Source of the DNA: Blastomussa wellsi
Lineage: Eukaryota; Cnidaria; Anthozoa; Scleractinia; Plerogyridae
Direction of reading: 5' to 3'
DNA length: 64,000 bases
NCBI GenBank assembly: GCA_947652115.1
Contig: OX393562.1
Coordinates: forward strand, 14,938,328-15,002,327
Shown here: in pieces, positions 31,866 through 44,300 of the stretch
Layout of the letters: the number at the start of each line of letters is the position of its first letter
How positions within the stretch are numbered: the first letter of the stretch is position 1
Translations under genes and position numbers: made by a program
Notes under the pieces: generated by a model
The model's input: the letters and a program-made list of their open reading frames with translations, nothing else
Databases searched by the model: none
What the model was told of the DNA's origin: nothing

Positions 31866-32682
31866 GTGACAAAAATAGTATTTTAAATTTTCAAGTGAAT
31901 AAACAAAATAACAGGAAATAACTGCTCAATATAGCTTTTGTCTAGTAAATGCTGTGCACTTTAGAAATTTTTAGATGTTCTGCACTTTAGGAATTCATGC
32001 TCAAAATTGAAAGCTAGAACTACACGACTCAAGTATTGGCTTGCTGAGCAATAAATAGCAAACTACCGATAGTTAATTGGTAATAAATTATTGATTTTGT
32101 ATAATGTCACTGAATGTATGAAAAATATGATCATTGAAATAACTATTTTAATATGTTCTATTTCCAGATAAATTATGCATCTCTGTACATGAACTATAAG
32201 ACGAAATAATTAATCTCTGTACATGAACTGTTGGTAATAACTTAAAATGATAGTCAAAATAATGATTACACTACAAATTTCTCAATGAATAATGAATAAT
32301 AAATGAATAATGAACTTTCATACAGAATTTGAATTATATAAAGCATGCGGTTCTTGTTTGCTTTACATAAAATATGATAAAATTATGTAATTTTTAAGTA
32401 GGCTTTCTCATACAGAGCCATGCCAACCCAGAGGGGTACATGTATAATGCCAGTAACCCCTTGAGCATGCCAAACACTCTTTGATTGATAAAGGGATGCA
32501 AGTTTCTGTAACAATGAATAAATTGTTGCTAGAAACTTAATTATTAAAAATAATCCACCATAAGAAAAAAAAGATGGCGGCTGTACATTTTAACACACTA
32601 CCTTGCAAACCAAACAAAGCCCACCAGGCATAAAGAAAAGATATAGGCTCCTGTACTTGCTGAGTTTGAATGACTTACAACT

Positions 32683-32688
32683 TTTATT
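32683..32688 (-). other. probable poly(A) signal of the SNX10/11 gene
   Basis: TTTATT on the plus strand is AATAAA on the gene strand, about 305 nt past the stop at 32993-32995. It is a plausible 3' UTR length; no transcript evidence. Confidence 0.45.
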
Positions 32689-32992
32689 TGTGTTTTTATA
32701 TGCTCTTTTAGGGTTTCCGCACGCAAAGCATTATTGGTAATGTACCAATCGCCATCTTTTTCCTTATGGTATACTACGATGTTTTTCTAAGAAAGTTGCA
32801 CAAAATACATGTACCATATTACAGCACCTGAAGTACGGAGAGAAGCCACTATCATAAACCATTTTGTAAATATGCATTTTTTCAACAAGGGGAGATCTAA
32901 AACTACACCACAACGGTGACATATGGGCAGAAACTGGTGTACAATGTCATGCATCCAAATGGACTCAAAGATTTCAGGATACCATTCAGCAG

Positions 32993-35900
32993 TTATCTGT
33001 ACATGGTATACATGAATAAGCTGTTCTCTGCAGAGCTTGAAAGATATCCCAATGAGTTGCTGTAGCTGTCAGAAAGATGTTTCTCAGAACTGATTTCATC
33101 TGTCTCCGAGCTAGATGAAATGTTATCTGCCACTGGGTTACCAGTAGTTGAAATGCTATCTGCGAAAGAAATGTCCCAGTTAGATGACGTTAGCAACGTA
33201 CATCCTTCACTTGAACATACATGAAGCGTTTTATCTTCCTCATTTGCAAGTTCTTTCTCTGCCCGTTCTTGTGAATTTATTAACTCCTCAACTGACGCAT
33301 ACTCTCCATACTTTCCTGTAAGAAAACCATCAATTTCTGCTATAGGAAGCTGTGTTTGTAGGAATAAGTGAAGACCAGCAAATGAAAGGAAGTCAGTGAC
33401 TTTGACAATCCTGTAATACAAAACAATAATTACTGAATAAATAAAAGATTAATGTTTGGTTGTCATAAGTGGGCACGTAGTCAAATAAAACAATTGAGTT
33501 CCCCTAATGGGATACCATTTGGGCACTCTAGATAACAAACTTAACCTTCACGTTTGGAGACTCGTGGTGAGCTATGGTCTCCTCCGCAGCGGTTATTAGG
33601 GTCATCACGCAATGCTCCTCCCCACTAACAGCTGCTTAATCCTAAACCACATTCCTTTCCGCTGATTAGCCTATCACAACTTGGCTCAGATATTCCTAAG
33701 TCAGTCGCGCCAAAACTAATTGCCCAATCACAACTCGTGTTTTATTGGCGACCCATTCATGATGAGCCGTGCTTTCCCACAAAATTCGATTTGAATGACG
33801 GTTGCTAAGTTCAATTTCCTGTTTTATTTGACATTTGGTCTGGTGTGTGTTTATAGTGGGGTTGTTTACGCTGTCTTCTGTCGAATTGTATTGCTCTAAA
33901 AACTGCTCAATGCGCACAGTTTTAGAAAAGAAATGTCCTCTGATACTTCTGTTTGAAGACATGACTAAACATCGACCTCAAAAATGGACAAATGAAACTC
34001 CTAATAGTGTTTCCGCTTTTCGTGACAGTTCGTTGCGATTTGGATTCCTTTCCTCAATGTGCTGTTAAACTGTCGCCATTCTTATCCGTCTTATCTGGTT
34101 GTAGCAGTAGCTTTGTCCCGGGTTTTTCTCTTGCATTGAATACCTCTTCAATTTCTTGCTTTAGTTGTTTCAGAAAATCTGATGCTTGATGAAATTTTAT
34201 CAATCGCTGGTAGCACTTGTCGCAAGCTGTATAGACGACAGCGAGATCAAATTATTTCAGCAATGTTGGGTGAACCTTTCCCAAATTTGAAAATTTTGTT
34301 ATTGTTTAGAAGGCGACAAAAAATTGAAGTACCTGGAGCTGCTGTCGACTATTTTTCTCGGAGTTTATATAGCCGTTAAATTCCCGTGGGAAACTGGTGC
34401 CTCATTGACAAACTACAACTGATACGTGATTGGTTTCAGTGATAGTAATAAGCAACACATGATTGGTGCATTTTGTAATTATCGCGCAAAGTCTAAACAA
34501 AGGGAAAGGAATGTGGTTTGGGTTTAAGCAGCCGTTAGTGGGGAGGAGCATTGCGTGACGACCCTAATAACCGCCTTCGAAGGAGACTAGGTGAGCTAGG
34601 CCATTTAGTAGCATGTGACATGCGTACTACATACTGGTAGGATCAGCAGTGCTGAAAACACGAGTGCGATAATAAAACATGGAAAATTTTCGCCTCAGTG
34701 ACTAAAATATTGACAGCAGAAACTTTTTCTTGACGTTGCTATAGATGCCTTTCAGCAGTGGATTCAAGGAATGGGATGACACTTGGAGTCCTAATGCATG
34801 TCTGATACATGTAGCTTTTACCCTCAGAAAGATTCTAATTCTTATTATAAAAAACATACCCAGCCTTTCAGTGCAGTTCAGTTAAAATATCAGAATAGAA
34901 AATTATCATGATAGTTAATTCTCGTGACGACAGTTCTGAGTAACCAAATGATTCAATATCAGGGAGCTTGGCCATGGGTTCAAATCCTGTAAGGGATTCA
35001 GAGTTTGTTCTTTGCCTCATGTCATAATTTAGTTGATCATTTTATCTCGTCTGAATCAGTAAAAGACAAATTTCTCCACAATATCAAACATTATTAAAAA
35101 CTAGCTATGGTATATACTGCATTTCCTGAGTTTTGATTTGTTTAGAGGCAATGGTATATCAGCTCATATACCATTGACCTACAAATAGGGTATGCGTACG
35201 CGTAAAAGAATTCATTTTTCGCAATGTTTACAAAATATTTTTTGGGCGTTTTTAATAAAACAATTATTCCACTTGTGCTTGTTGGATAAATTGGTTATAG
35301 CCAACTCGCGCCTCATTGGCTATCTACCATCTCATATCCAATGCGCGCTTGTGGAATAATTGTTAACTACCGATATTCATTCTTGCAAAATCTTTCAGAT
35401 TTTTTATGACAAACATGATACTCACTCTTGCAAGAAATTCTGCAATCCTTCCTGTCTTGAATCGATTATTTCTTTATTAAATCTACTAAAATAACTCTTT
35501 GGAGGTAGACATGGAATTGTTCTTTCCCTGATGAGGCAAGATTAAGGGATAGAGATGTCATTGAAAAGCAACTTGCAAATGAAGTGGCAAAACAATTTAT
35601 CAACAAAAAGATCTCTATAAATGGTCAGAAATGCAATGCTGCTGAAAAGATCTGGTTCTCAATTCTATAATACCTTCCAAATCCATTGATTTCAGTACTG
35701 GATAACTTTGCTCTGAGCCAACAAAAATCGGAATATCTTCGCCTGACACTAGAGCATTTTCTGAAGAACGCCTTGTTGGTAGTCTAAAAAGAAAGATGCG
35801 TTTGATTAAAGAATTCGTTTGAAATCCAATATAGGTAAGCTTAGGTGTATAAATATATCTTCCTGCTTGGACAGGACGGAATGTGATAATAGAATTCCCA

Positions 35901-36375
35901 CCTCAATAGAGATCTCATAGTCGACAAACTTGTTTCCCGAACAAATATGAAGTTTAGGATTATTTACGTCCACTTTTACGATCTGGAAATATAAAATCAA
36001 TGCGAAACAAATAGATCAGTAACTTATCTTGTTGGATAATATAATTTGGTTTTATCAACTGGGTTGATAATGTCAATTGGCCACCGTAAAGAGCCTTACA
36101 CGAGATATTTCCATTCCACAACACAATAATTCTGCTCACTGTAAACTTGAAGATTCTCAACAGTTTATGAAATGAAGGCTCCTTTACCTTAAATGCCACT
36201 AAGCGACTAACAAATATGTTTGTCTTTGAAAATATTTCGTAAATATAAAGCGACAGAAACACGTTAGCTTTGCGTCTTCGCGGTCGATAACAAGATAACA
36301 CAAGCGGGAAAATGAAATCACGAACGATCTGAAAGGGCAACATACCTCAGAGTTCTCTTTCGGTATTATCGTCAT
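32993..36375 (-). CDS. sorting nexin of the SNX10/SNX11 group
   Basis: PX-domain protein expected to bind phosphatidylinositol 3-phosphate on endosomes; in vertebrates SNX10 is tied to V-ATPase and osteoclast or vacuole function, SNX11 to endosomal sorting. Five exons: 36346-36375, 35902-35982, 35674-35783, 35426-35527 and 32993-33410, summing to 741 nt in frame (246 residues). The PX domain begins with IVKVDVNN and FVDYEISIE. The lipid-binding core is SSVRRRYSDFCWLR, the proline loop is IPCLPPKSYF, and the EGLQNFLQEIVKV helix leads to LHLFLQTQLPIAEIDGFLTG, the extended-PX signature of this subgroup. The last 80 residues or so are Ser/Glu-rich and unstructured-looking. The start MTIIPKENSE is the first ATG on a short exon. 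The last intron contains a 1-kb foldback transposon. It cannot be assigned to SNX10 versus SNX11 by eye; it may be pro-orthologous to both. Confidence 0.88.
33575..34589. mobile_element. about 1-kb DNA element with about 100-bp inverted ends in SNX intron
   Basis: Left arm GGTTATTAGGGTCATCACGC and CAATGCTCCTCCCCACTAAC; the right arm carries their complements (GTTAGTGGGGAGGAGCATTG, then GCGTGACGACCCTAATAACC). The arms are about 100 bp and imperfect. The interior 0.8 kb has several 60-90-codon frames on both strands but no recognisable transposase, so probably non-autonomous or a relic. It lies in the intron between the last two SNX coding exons. Confidence 0.75.
35261..35362. repeat. small foldback element in SNX intron
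   Basis: CAATTATTCCACTTGTGC on the left, GCGCTTGTGGAATAATTG on the right, inverted, with GTTGGATAAATTGG / CTCATATCCAAT as an inner pair. Confidence 0.65.
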
Positions 36376-36924
36376 TCTGTGTCAATTTCTTAACCTTAAC
36401 GAAAGGCTGTAACAGCAGAAAATACGAAAAATCGTAGTTTCATTCCACACAGAACAGAGAGCACTCTATTCAAGGAACTACCGAACTACCGGTTTTACTG
36501 TGTTTTGGGTGACGCAAGAAAATACACAAGACAGGCACATGATTTGTCATGTGACTTATTCAAGGGTGACGTGACCGAAGGTCAGTGTTTACACGTCACG
36601 CACCGTTTATCGATTGGGACCACAGGAAAGCCAAGCTCTCGATTTCAACTGGACAAACATTACGGCTTCAAATTATAAGGGTTTGTATGGAAATTCCGAC
36701 AAATGATTCATGGAGGTAGCCATACGATAAAATTGTCAATAAAAAAGGCTTACCTTGTTCCATTTGTGTGTTGCTTTCTTGTGGTGTGGTTATTTCACCG
36801 TTAAGCATTTTTTTTAATTCCTACTCCCCACTCATAAAGAGTAGCGCTTTAATTGCAGGAATGGCTCCGGGCTCGGAATGCACTGGGAACGAGTTTGCTT
36901 AGCTAAATTAAACTACAAAATCAC

Positions 36925-37065
36925 CCTGGTTAGCCTATTATAACACTGCGGTAAGCCTACTAAGCAATCCGGTTAGCCTACTGAGCACTGCGGTTAGCCT
37001 ATTAAGCAATCCGGTTAGCCTACTTTTGCACTTCGGTTAGCCTACTAAGCACTGCGGTTATGCGG
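36925..37065. repeat. degenerate tandem GGTTAGCCTACT repeats
   Basis: Six or so units of (C)GGTTAGCCTAYT followed by AAGCAATCC or AAGCACTGC, spaced about 20-26 bp. Present inside the foldback element 36729-37403. Confidence 0.75.
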
Positions 37066-37130
37066 TTAGCTGTCAAGAATGGAAAGGGTAACACGATAAA
37101 ATCTTAAACTTTTCGGGGTTCGGCAGCCGG

Positions 37131-37203
37131 GCCTCGGTAGTGTAGTGGAATAGTAGGAAAAGCTCGTGTTCTGAGTGACCCGGGATCGATTCCACCTCTG
37201 TGC
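37131..37203 (+). repeat. tRNA-like (SINE-head-like) sequence
   Basis: GGTAGTGTAGTGG resembles a polymerase III A box, and CCGGGATCGATTCCACC, about 40 bp later, resembles a B box/T-loop. Spacing and wording are near tRNA-Glu/Gly types, but no clean acceptor stem closes it, so I call it tRNA-derived rather than a functional tRNA. Confidence 0.5.
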
Positions 37204-38633
37204 TTTTATAATTGACTTTGTTTTTTCTCTTTATTAGACGAAAAAATCAAAGTCTAAAAAAAATCTAAGTGTCCCCGAGCCATTCCTGCATTTAACGCCA
37301 TGTCTCATAAAGGAGTAGGAATTGAAAAAAATCGGTGAAATAACCACACCACACGCAAGCAACACACAAATGGAACAAAGTGAGCCTTTTTATTGACAAT
37401 TTTACCCAACGAGTAAATCTAGAGCTTGGGCTGCCTGTGTTGGGACACGATTCTCTTCGAGAAACGTGACTCTGGTAAAGACTCCGGTCACTCACGCGAG
37501 TTTACCCAATTCAAGTATTTTGTTTCAGCCATCGGTGTTTTTATTCGTAAAAGAATCCGGTTGGCATGATTAAAATTGAGGCGGGGAGGGAGGGGTATGC
37601 TGCGACAGTGCAAACGGAATGTCGAAACAAAAATCTTCATGTACAGTATAAATACCAAAAGCAACTCAACTAGTCTGTCACAAGCTACCTTGTGGAGCTT
37701 TGTTCGACTTTGTGGGGCATGGACAGGATATATCATGAACAACGAAATAGGGTCACAGCGAACATCACGCAACACCGCCCGCACGTCACGCTACGGGATA
37801 AATGGCCCAACAATGATGAAATAAGAAAACATTAGAAATCATTCATTGACAGGTGCTATTAAAATCCCTGGAATTAGAATTCTACATCCAGGGAAAGCAG
37901 AATTACATCTTACGAACAGACCTCTGTTGATCCCTGCAGCTCTGTCCTCTTGCCTTTTGACGTTGCTTCCTTTTGTTTGCGCGCGGTCACCGTCGAGGAC
38001 ATTTCTCTGCCATAAAGACAATTGTAATTTGGAGGGAAATAGTAATCACTGAAACGGTTTACACGATGTACATTGCTTGATTCCATGAGCGCCTGTTGAT
38101 ACATGAATAAGCGGGCGGACGCAAGATTAATACATGGCTAATCATTGCTTTTTCCTAGAATATGATTCGATATGATGGTAATCGAAAGAAAAACATTTTG
38201 ATCACCTCTGTTCATAGCCCAGGGGTGGGGAGGGGTTGCAAGTTCCCTATGGTCACCCTTGTTTAGTGCATGCTAACTTTCGATTTCAGATTGGACCGGA
38301 ACTTGATCACTATTTTCAGCAATGACCGCAGTGATTGGCTTACGGCCGAGTTGAAAAGTAGCAAACTGTCAGCTTTTGATGATAATTGACAGTTACTTCG
38401 TTTCCCAGCTGGAATCTTCAATTCAACGCTCCACTTCCGTTTAATCCTCTGTTTCGCTTGTTGGTGCATTTGCTTAAACCGTTTCGAAAGGTGATATAAA
38501 TCATATATAATTCTAACGAAGCTGTTTGATGGGTTGAAATCTGTTAGCCTGTGATAAGGCAATCTTCGGACTAGTATATCCATAATAAAATATTTAAATT
38601 ATATTCATGTTCAAAATTTCGAAACACCTAAAC

Positions 38634-38672
38634 CTGAAGAAGGCTGGTCTGGCCAGCCGAAATATTTTTAAG
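38634..38672 (+). repeat. possible retroelement terminal motif
   Basis: CCTGAAGAAGGCTGGTCTGG followed by CCAGCCGAAATATTT. This 'gaagaaggct..gccgaaat' hairpin phrase is a habit of 3' or LTR-like ends of several invertebrate retroelements. No polymerase is attached here. Confidence 0.35.
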
Positions 38673-38844
38673 AATATATCACGTTGTTTCAACCTTGCAG
38701 TAGTCTTTGACTTATCATCGTTCATTTATTTTTCAAGTTTGGCTGATTAGATCCAACGTTCAATCAAGCAGGATCTTCGTATACAGTTTTTGCAGTCTAT
38801 TTAGTTTGTCCTGCCTGCAGCATAACCATTGTTTTTTTCGTTGA

Positions 38845-38880
38845 GGGGGGGGGGGGGGGGGGGTGGGGTGGGGGTGGGAT
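38845..38880 (+). repeat. oligo-G tract
   Basis: A run of about 19 G followed by TGGGGTGGGGGTGGG, able in principle to form a G-quadruplex. A second G-run of similar size lies at about 41761-41777. Confidence 0.85.
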
Positions 38881-39639
38881 AGGGCGTAGGTCTTTTCAGG
38901 TCCGATATGTTGTGCCTTTTGCCATGCGTTTTAATGTTGAGATGCTACATACATACATATTTAAGCCTGATTTAAGCGATTCGGCTTATGACTTCGTCGG
39001 TTAGATTGTCCTTTCTGCTCGCAACTCTGACAATCTAGTTTTCACTTGATCGTAAGCGACGGGTTCATAAGCGGAATCGGAACTTGGCTTACGACTCCGT
39101 CGATTTGATTTTCACTAGATCATGACACTTACGACTCCTACCCCTGTTTCGATGTTAGATTTAAACCTGAGTAAGGCCCCACCTTTCTCTCTCCCCTTAA
39201 GAAGGCCTGATACTCAGGTTAGATTGAACGGAGTTACAGATTTAATAGATCTAAATATATTCGGCTGGGAGTCGAAGTTACCCCTAATGCGAAATTGTGG
39301 AAACTTAAGCTGGAGCATGCGGTTACGAAGGTTGGCGAGCCATTAAAATGGAATCCCTCAGGAACTTGAGTAATATTTATTAAAGTTGGACAAAAATCGA
39401 GTACCAGAATAATTTAAATCATATTGCGTTATTTTTTATCCTTAATAAAAGGTAAAGATGTAAGTAATTATTTGTGATAACACCGACAACAATTTCTTAT
39501 CAGAGCCAGAGAAAATGAATTTTAAAGATCACAAGCTGCAGGCCAAACCTAACGTGTAGCCATTTTGTAAAATCGTCTTTAAGCGATTCAGTGGAATTAT
39601 AGTGGAACTTCGAAATTTGTTTTCGATATTTGGTGTTGT

Positions 39640-40412
39640 TAGAAAACATATTGCATGCATTTTACAAACATGTTTGTAAAAAGATTGCTTCGGCCATTGG
39701 TGCAATTAAACGAATACGAAATTATATCCCATTTAACATTTTGATCAGGGTCTAAAATAGCCTTGTTCAGCCTCGCTTTGATTATTGTAATGTGGTATGG
39801 GGAAATTGTGGAAAGGGCCTTTCTGAAAAGCTTCAAAATCGTGCTTCCCGCATTTTGATGTCTGCGAGCTACGATAGTGATTTAGATGAGGTGTTCCGGG
39901 CATTAGGGTGGCGTAAACTCTGTCATCAAAGATTAGAAAAGAAACCTATCATGATGTATAAGACTTTACATGGGATGACACCAGAATATTTACGATCACA
40001 ATTTGTTTATCGCGACAACGCGAGTGCTTATCGTTTGAGGAATACCGAAAACAAACTAGTTCTTCCACAACCTCGCACTGATTACCTGAAGAGAAGTTTT
40101 TCATACAGTGGAGCTCAGTTGTGGAACAACTTACCCACAGAATTAAGACAAGCGACTTCCTTAAGCGAGTTTAAGACAAAACTGAGTCGCCACAGTTTTG
40201 AGTAAATTTTTATTATAATTCTTAAGCGAAATTTTTAAGTATATTTTTTGAACACGGCCTCCATGAAAAGCAGTTTTTATTCTTTTGTATTTTACACCTT
40301 TTTTTTGTAGCTAGGAAGATAGGTAGTTAGTTGATTCCAATAAATACTTCTAAATAAGCTGATGGAAATACCGTGTATAAATAAAGTTATCTTATCTTAT
40401 CTTATCTTATTT
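39640..40412 (+). mobile_element. 5'-truncated CR1/L2-like LINE with reverse-transcriptase C-terminus
   Basis: The frame 39792-40205 encodes the C-terminal end of a non-LTR reverse transcriptase: VVWGNCGKGLSEKLQNRASR, MYKTLHGMTPEYLRSQF, FSYSGAQLWNNLPTELRQ. Upstream the same frame continues as FDYCNVVWGN but has an in-frame TAA about 55 bp before 39792, so the copy is inactive. The 3' end is a short UTR followed by (TTATC)n at about 40390-40410, typical of CR1/L2 tails. Most of the element (ORF1, endonuclease, RT core) is missing. Confidence 0.85.
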
Positions 40413-41387
40413 CTCTTGCTAATATATTTGAAGTAGTAACACAAAAGCTTGCAATAAGGTGTAAATAATTTTGGTACATAATTTTGTCCAATAAATGCTC
40501 GAAGTCCTGGCGGATTCCGTCTTATACTTGCCGTACCTCAGGGTTTGGGAGCTGGTGGCACTACCAACGAAATTATCCTCAAACCACGCCCTCCCTCTCT
40601 CCTCAATCCCCTTCACAGCAAATATATAAATAGAGGAAACCTTGAGAGCTAGTTTTTGCTCTAAAAGTTCTTAGATCAAGAGAAGTAGTAGAATGAAGTA
40701 TTATTGTCTTGGAAACACCTTCCCAGTATATTACGGGGCTTTTTCTTGAGGGAAAGGCATTATTCTATTCAGTGTTAGCGAGTCATTCATGTAAAGCCCT
40801 TGTTAGGGCTGCCCTTACAATTTTCCGCCGTTTACAGGCTTATACAAGCATTCTGGCTCCCGGGAAAAGTCAAGAAAATAAACGCCGGAAAGTAGCCTGA
40901 CTTATTGACAACAGACGGAGCCCACAGTTGTCACCAAGGTTGTTGAATAAAACGAAGAACTCCGTACCATAAAAATGCTGGCATTCATTCTGTACCTTGC
41001 ACTGCGAAAAAATGAAATTTTTGATTCTTTCCTTTCCAAGACTTACTACAAGATCTTTTCTGGGACAGCATACAAAAGAATTAAAATTGAATATCGTTGA
41101 CGATGGAAGATTATTGTCAGGGCTAGAAAATGTGGCCAGCTAGTCGACAATAAAAACGCGCTACGAAGAAGATGAAGAAGCTCCACAAGACGCTATTTCT
41201 TTCGCATAGCATAACTCCAACCACAAACACTGTTACTGATGTCGAATCGGAGAGTCGGACCAAGAATCGGACCTAAGCTGACAGACCAAATAAAGATCGA
41301 GATTCGACACACCAGTCACGTGTGCTCGTCTTTCAGTCACGTGTATTCTTCATTCAGTCACGTGTACTCTTCTCATTATACTTTCAT

Positions 41388-44300
41388 TCACTTTCCCAGT
41401 TTTCTTTTCTTTCTGTTCAGAGCATTCGTTTCTGCTTGCTGATTGGACAACATGTGCTCTATTTCCTTCACTTTACGCAGACGCTCTGCGTCCCTAGAAA
41501 AAGCATATGACAAACATTTAATGGCAATTGCTACAAGATGGCGCACTCCACGGACAGCTGACAAAGGTTGAACTATTAACACTACACTAATACATTATTT
41601 GCCAAGCCGTCAAAATAGAGAAAACCTAACAAACAAACTGGACTCCGGATCGTTGAGCCCGAGTTCGAGTCCTGGCCGGGTCACTTCGTTGTGTTCTTGG
41701 GCAAGACAATCTCGATGTGCCTCTATTTACCCACGTGTATTTTATTTTTTAGGGAGTTTGGGGGGGGGGGGGGGGGGTTACGGACTGCACCTACCCAGGG
41801 GCGGATCTAAGATGTTTCTCAGGAGGGGAGCACCACTAAGGAATGACGTAACTGACGGGTGACGTAAGCAGAATACTTGTTCTATTAGAAAGCCACAAGT
41901 CATCTCAGAGGGAGGGGTGCGAATCCCCTGCACCCCCTCCTCCTAGATCCGCCCCCGCTACTTACCAAGCTGCATCACCCAAACGACATCATTTCTACTT
42001 ACTTCTCTAACTGCTCCTTCATCTTTTGCTTCGCGAGGAACTGGTTGTCCTTTCTGATTTCTCGAACAGCACCCTAAAAAGTCGTTAAGAAGACAAAACT
42101 TAAACATACTTGCAGTATACCCGGGTAACTAGGCTTGCCCCAAGACGCTTGCTTTTTCATTTTAGCGATTGACATTCAGCCTGCGAAGAGCAGGCGAGTG
42201 AAACAAGAGCCGAAAAAATAGTCTGCTCTCGCAGGCTAATAGACATTAAATAGAGCCCGGTTCTCTGAATTCATTTGTCCGTACGTAGCAAAACAAACGA
42301 GCAACTGTTACTCGGAGCAAGCCTGGCGGCAAGCTTATACCCCATTCACACCAACAAAACTTGTTTAGTTAAACCAGGTTAGACAAAATGAAAATAAACA
42401 ACAGAAGACTGAATTTTACATAGGATTCAAGTAAGTTCTAATGTGTTCTTTCACTGTGCAAATTTGAAGTCAACAATCATAAGTTGGTAACCTTTATGAA
42501 CAAAACAATTTTAAGCCCTGTTTAACTAAACAGCTTTTAAACGTGTTTAAGCTTTGGTGTGAATCGGGTATTAGTCTCTCTTAGTTACTCTCTCTACCTA
42601 CTTTGCCTTAGGCAGCGATAATTGGCTGTAAAATTTAAAGCAGTGGATTCATACACTGTGGTACCTTGAATTCTTTCTTGAACTTGTATCGTAATTTCTG
42701 TCGTTCGTTCACCGTTTTACTGCCTGCTCCTCTTCTTGATCGGACTTCATAACTTTAAAATAAACACAACACAAACAAGCATTTATATAAACTCAGTCAG
42801 CATTTGTGCAGAAGTTCTAGTTTGTCCACAAGGGAATCAAACAAAGATCGCAGCTCACTCTAGACAAGGCAAATAGCAATAGCAAATATGATTTACTGCC
42901 GTGGAAGAGAAAAAACACGAATGTTAATGAAAGTTAATGTCCAGTTAAAAGTGCAAATCTCTCACGGAGTGAATTGAGTGCACGGCAGATTCATCTTCTA
43001 ACTAACACTCACTCTCCCCCGCACTTTCTGATAACTATTCTGTCCAATAGGTTTGAGCTTCTTGGAATCATACTAGAAGTGATTAACAGTGCGCCTTTAA
43101 AAGACAGAAAAAAATTCCAACTCACTGCTCCTCAAACTTGGGTTCGAATGTCTTGATAGCTTCTGGCTTGCGTGCTTGTAACGTGAGATGTTTTCTAGTC
43201 AAGCTCTTGTTATAGAGATCATTTATTCTCGTCAAAAGGCCTGAGTGAAGTTCCTGTTGCAGGAGAAAAGCAGTAATTGGGAGCGATTAAGCGCAGCAGC
43301 GATTATAGACACTCGAACAAGAGGAAAGAGCGATCCAGAGTTTTGCAACAAGTCCATAACGAGGTGAAAAAAGAGTATTGTTTATGGGCCTCGTTACCTT
43401 TACAGAGGCAGGATATAGATCCACAGGTATTCTGCAAAATAAAACAAATTAATTTCAGGTTAGTATATTACCAATTATAAAATAACTGAGATACTGTGCG
43501 CGCTCTCATTGGTTGATAGGTGTGTTTAGATGAGAGTACGTAAACACGGTTGTGACGTTATAGTTTCGTGCGTATTTTAAGAAATATTTTATAAAAGCAG
43601 AGAGGACTTTTTCGTGTTAACATAGCCTCATCTAAACACTCGGGGTTTTGGAATTATTCTCGAAAGTTATGCAAACCCTCGACTACGTCTCGGGTTTGCA
43701 TAACTGCCTCGAATCCTCCCAAACCCCCTCGTGTTTAGATGAGGCTATGTAAACACGCAAAAGCTCTCTATTGCTTACCTATACAGGAAAAATCTCAAAG
43801 GTAAACAATAGGAAAAAAGCTAAAAAAAAAAGATGAATAACTAGTAGTCATAAAATAGATAGCAGTATATTTAGCAGTATTTTTTGGCGCGAGACGAGCC
43901 CAGAGACCGTTTGCGCTGCATGCTAGTATAAAGCCGCTATTCACAACACTCGCGATGATATGCGAAGTTGAAATACGCAACAATAATGTAGTTTTCTCGA
44001 CTAGGTGAGCATTCTTTGATCTGATTACGTAATAGCTGCGTTCACTCCTTTCACACTCAGTTCAGTTTTCCAGCGGAGCGCATAGAAGGGAACGGCCCAC
44101 CCTCATCGCGTGGGTCGTATCGCTAAGCAACATGACGTGTCTGCCCGTCAGATTTCTTTCGGAGTGTTCGCGAGCTCCCGTGCTAGTTTTTGATTGAATA
44201 AACAAAGTCGGAAACTCCCCGAGTCCTTCAACAAAGATCCGCCAAAACTGTTTCTCCGACTGAGATATTCATACTTACCTTTGTAAGTGGCCTTTAACTG

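Larger units (their letters stand above)
29250..32992. other. intergenic region between NMNAT and SNX10/11 3' ends
   Basis: The two flanking genes converge. No coding homology was recognised. It contains a weak inverted repeat at about 30120-30225 (GGTCTGTATGG / TATACAGACC), a foldback element at 31659-31865 and the SNX 3' UTR. The 131-codon plus-strand frame at 30386-30781 has no recognisable motif and may be a decayed transposon. Confidence 0.55.
36729..37403. mobile_element. foldback element with about 150-bp inverted arms enclosing a tRNA-like segment
   Basis: Left AAAATTGTCAATAAAAAAGG, right CCTTTTTATTGACAATTTT. Homology extends inward through the AACACACAAATGGAACAA complement to GAGCCATTCCTGCA, about 150 bp per arm. 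The centre has tandem GGTTAGCCTA-type units (about 36925-37065) and a tRNA-like sequence (37131-37203). Confidence 0.75.
36376..41387. other. intergenic region between SNX10/11 and NOP14
   Basis: Begins with the SNX 5' flank and ends at the NOP14 stop. It contains the composite element 36729-37403, a retroelement-end-like phrase near 38634, a G-run at 38845 and the LINE fragment 39640-40412. No host gene was recognised in the remaining sequence. Confidence 0.55.

Noticed and set aside
37131..37203. Functional tRNA gene
   Set aside because: A- and B-box-like motifs are present but acceptor and anticodon stems do not form cleanly, and it lies inside a repeat.
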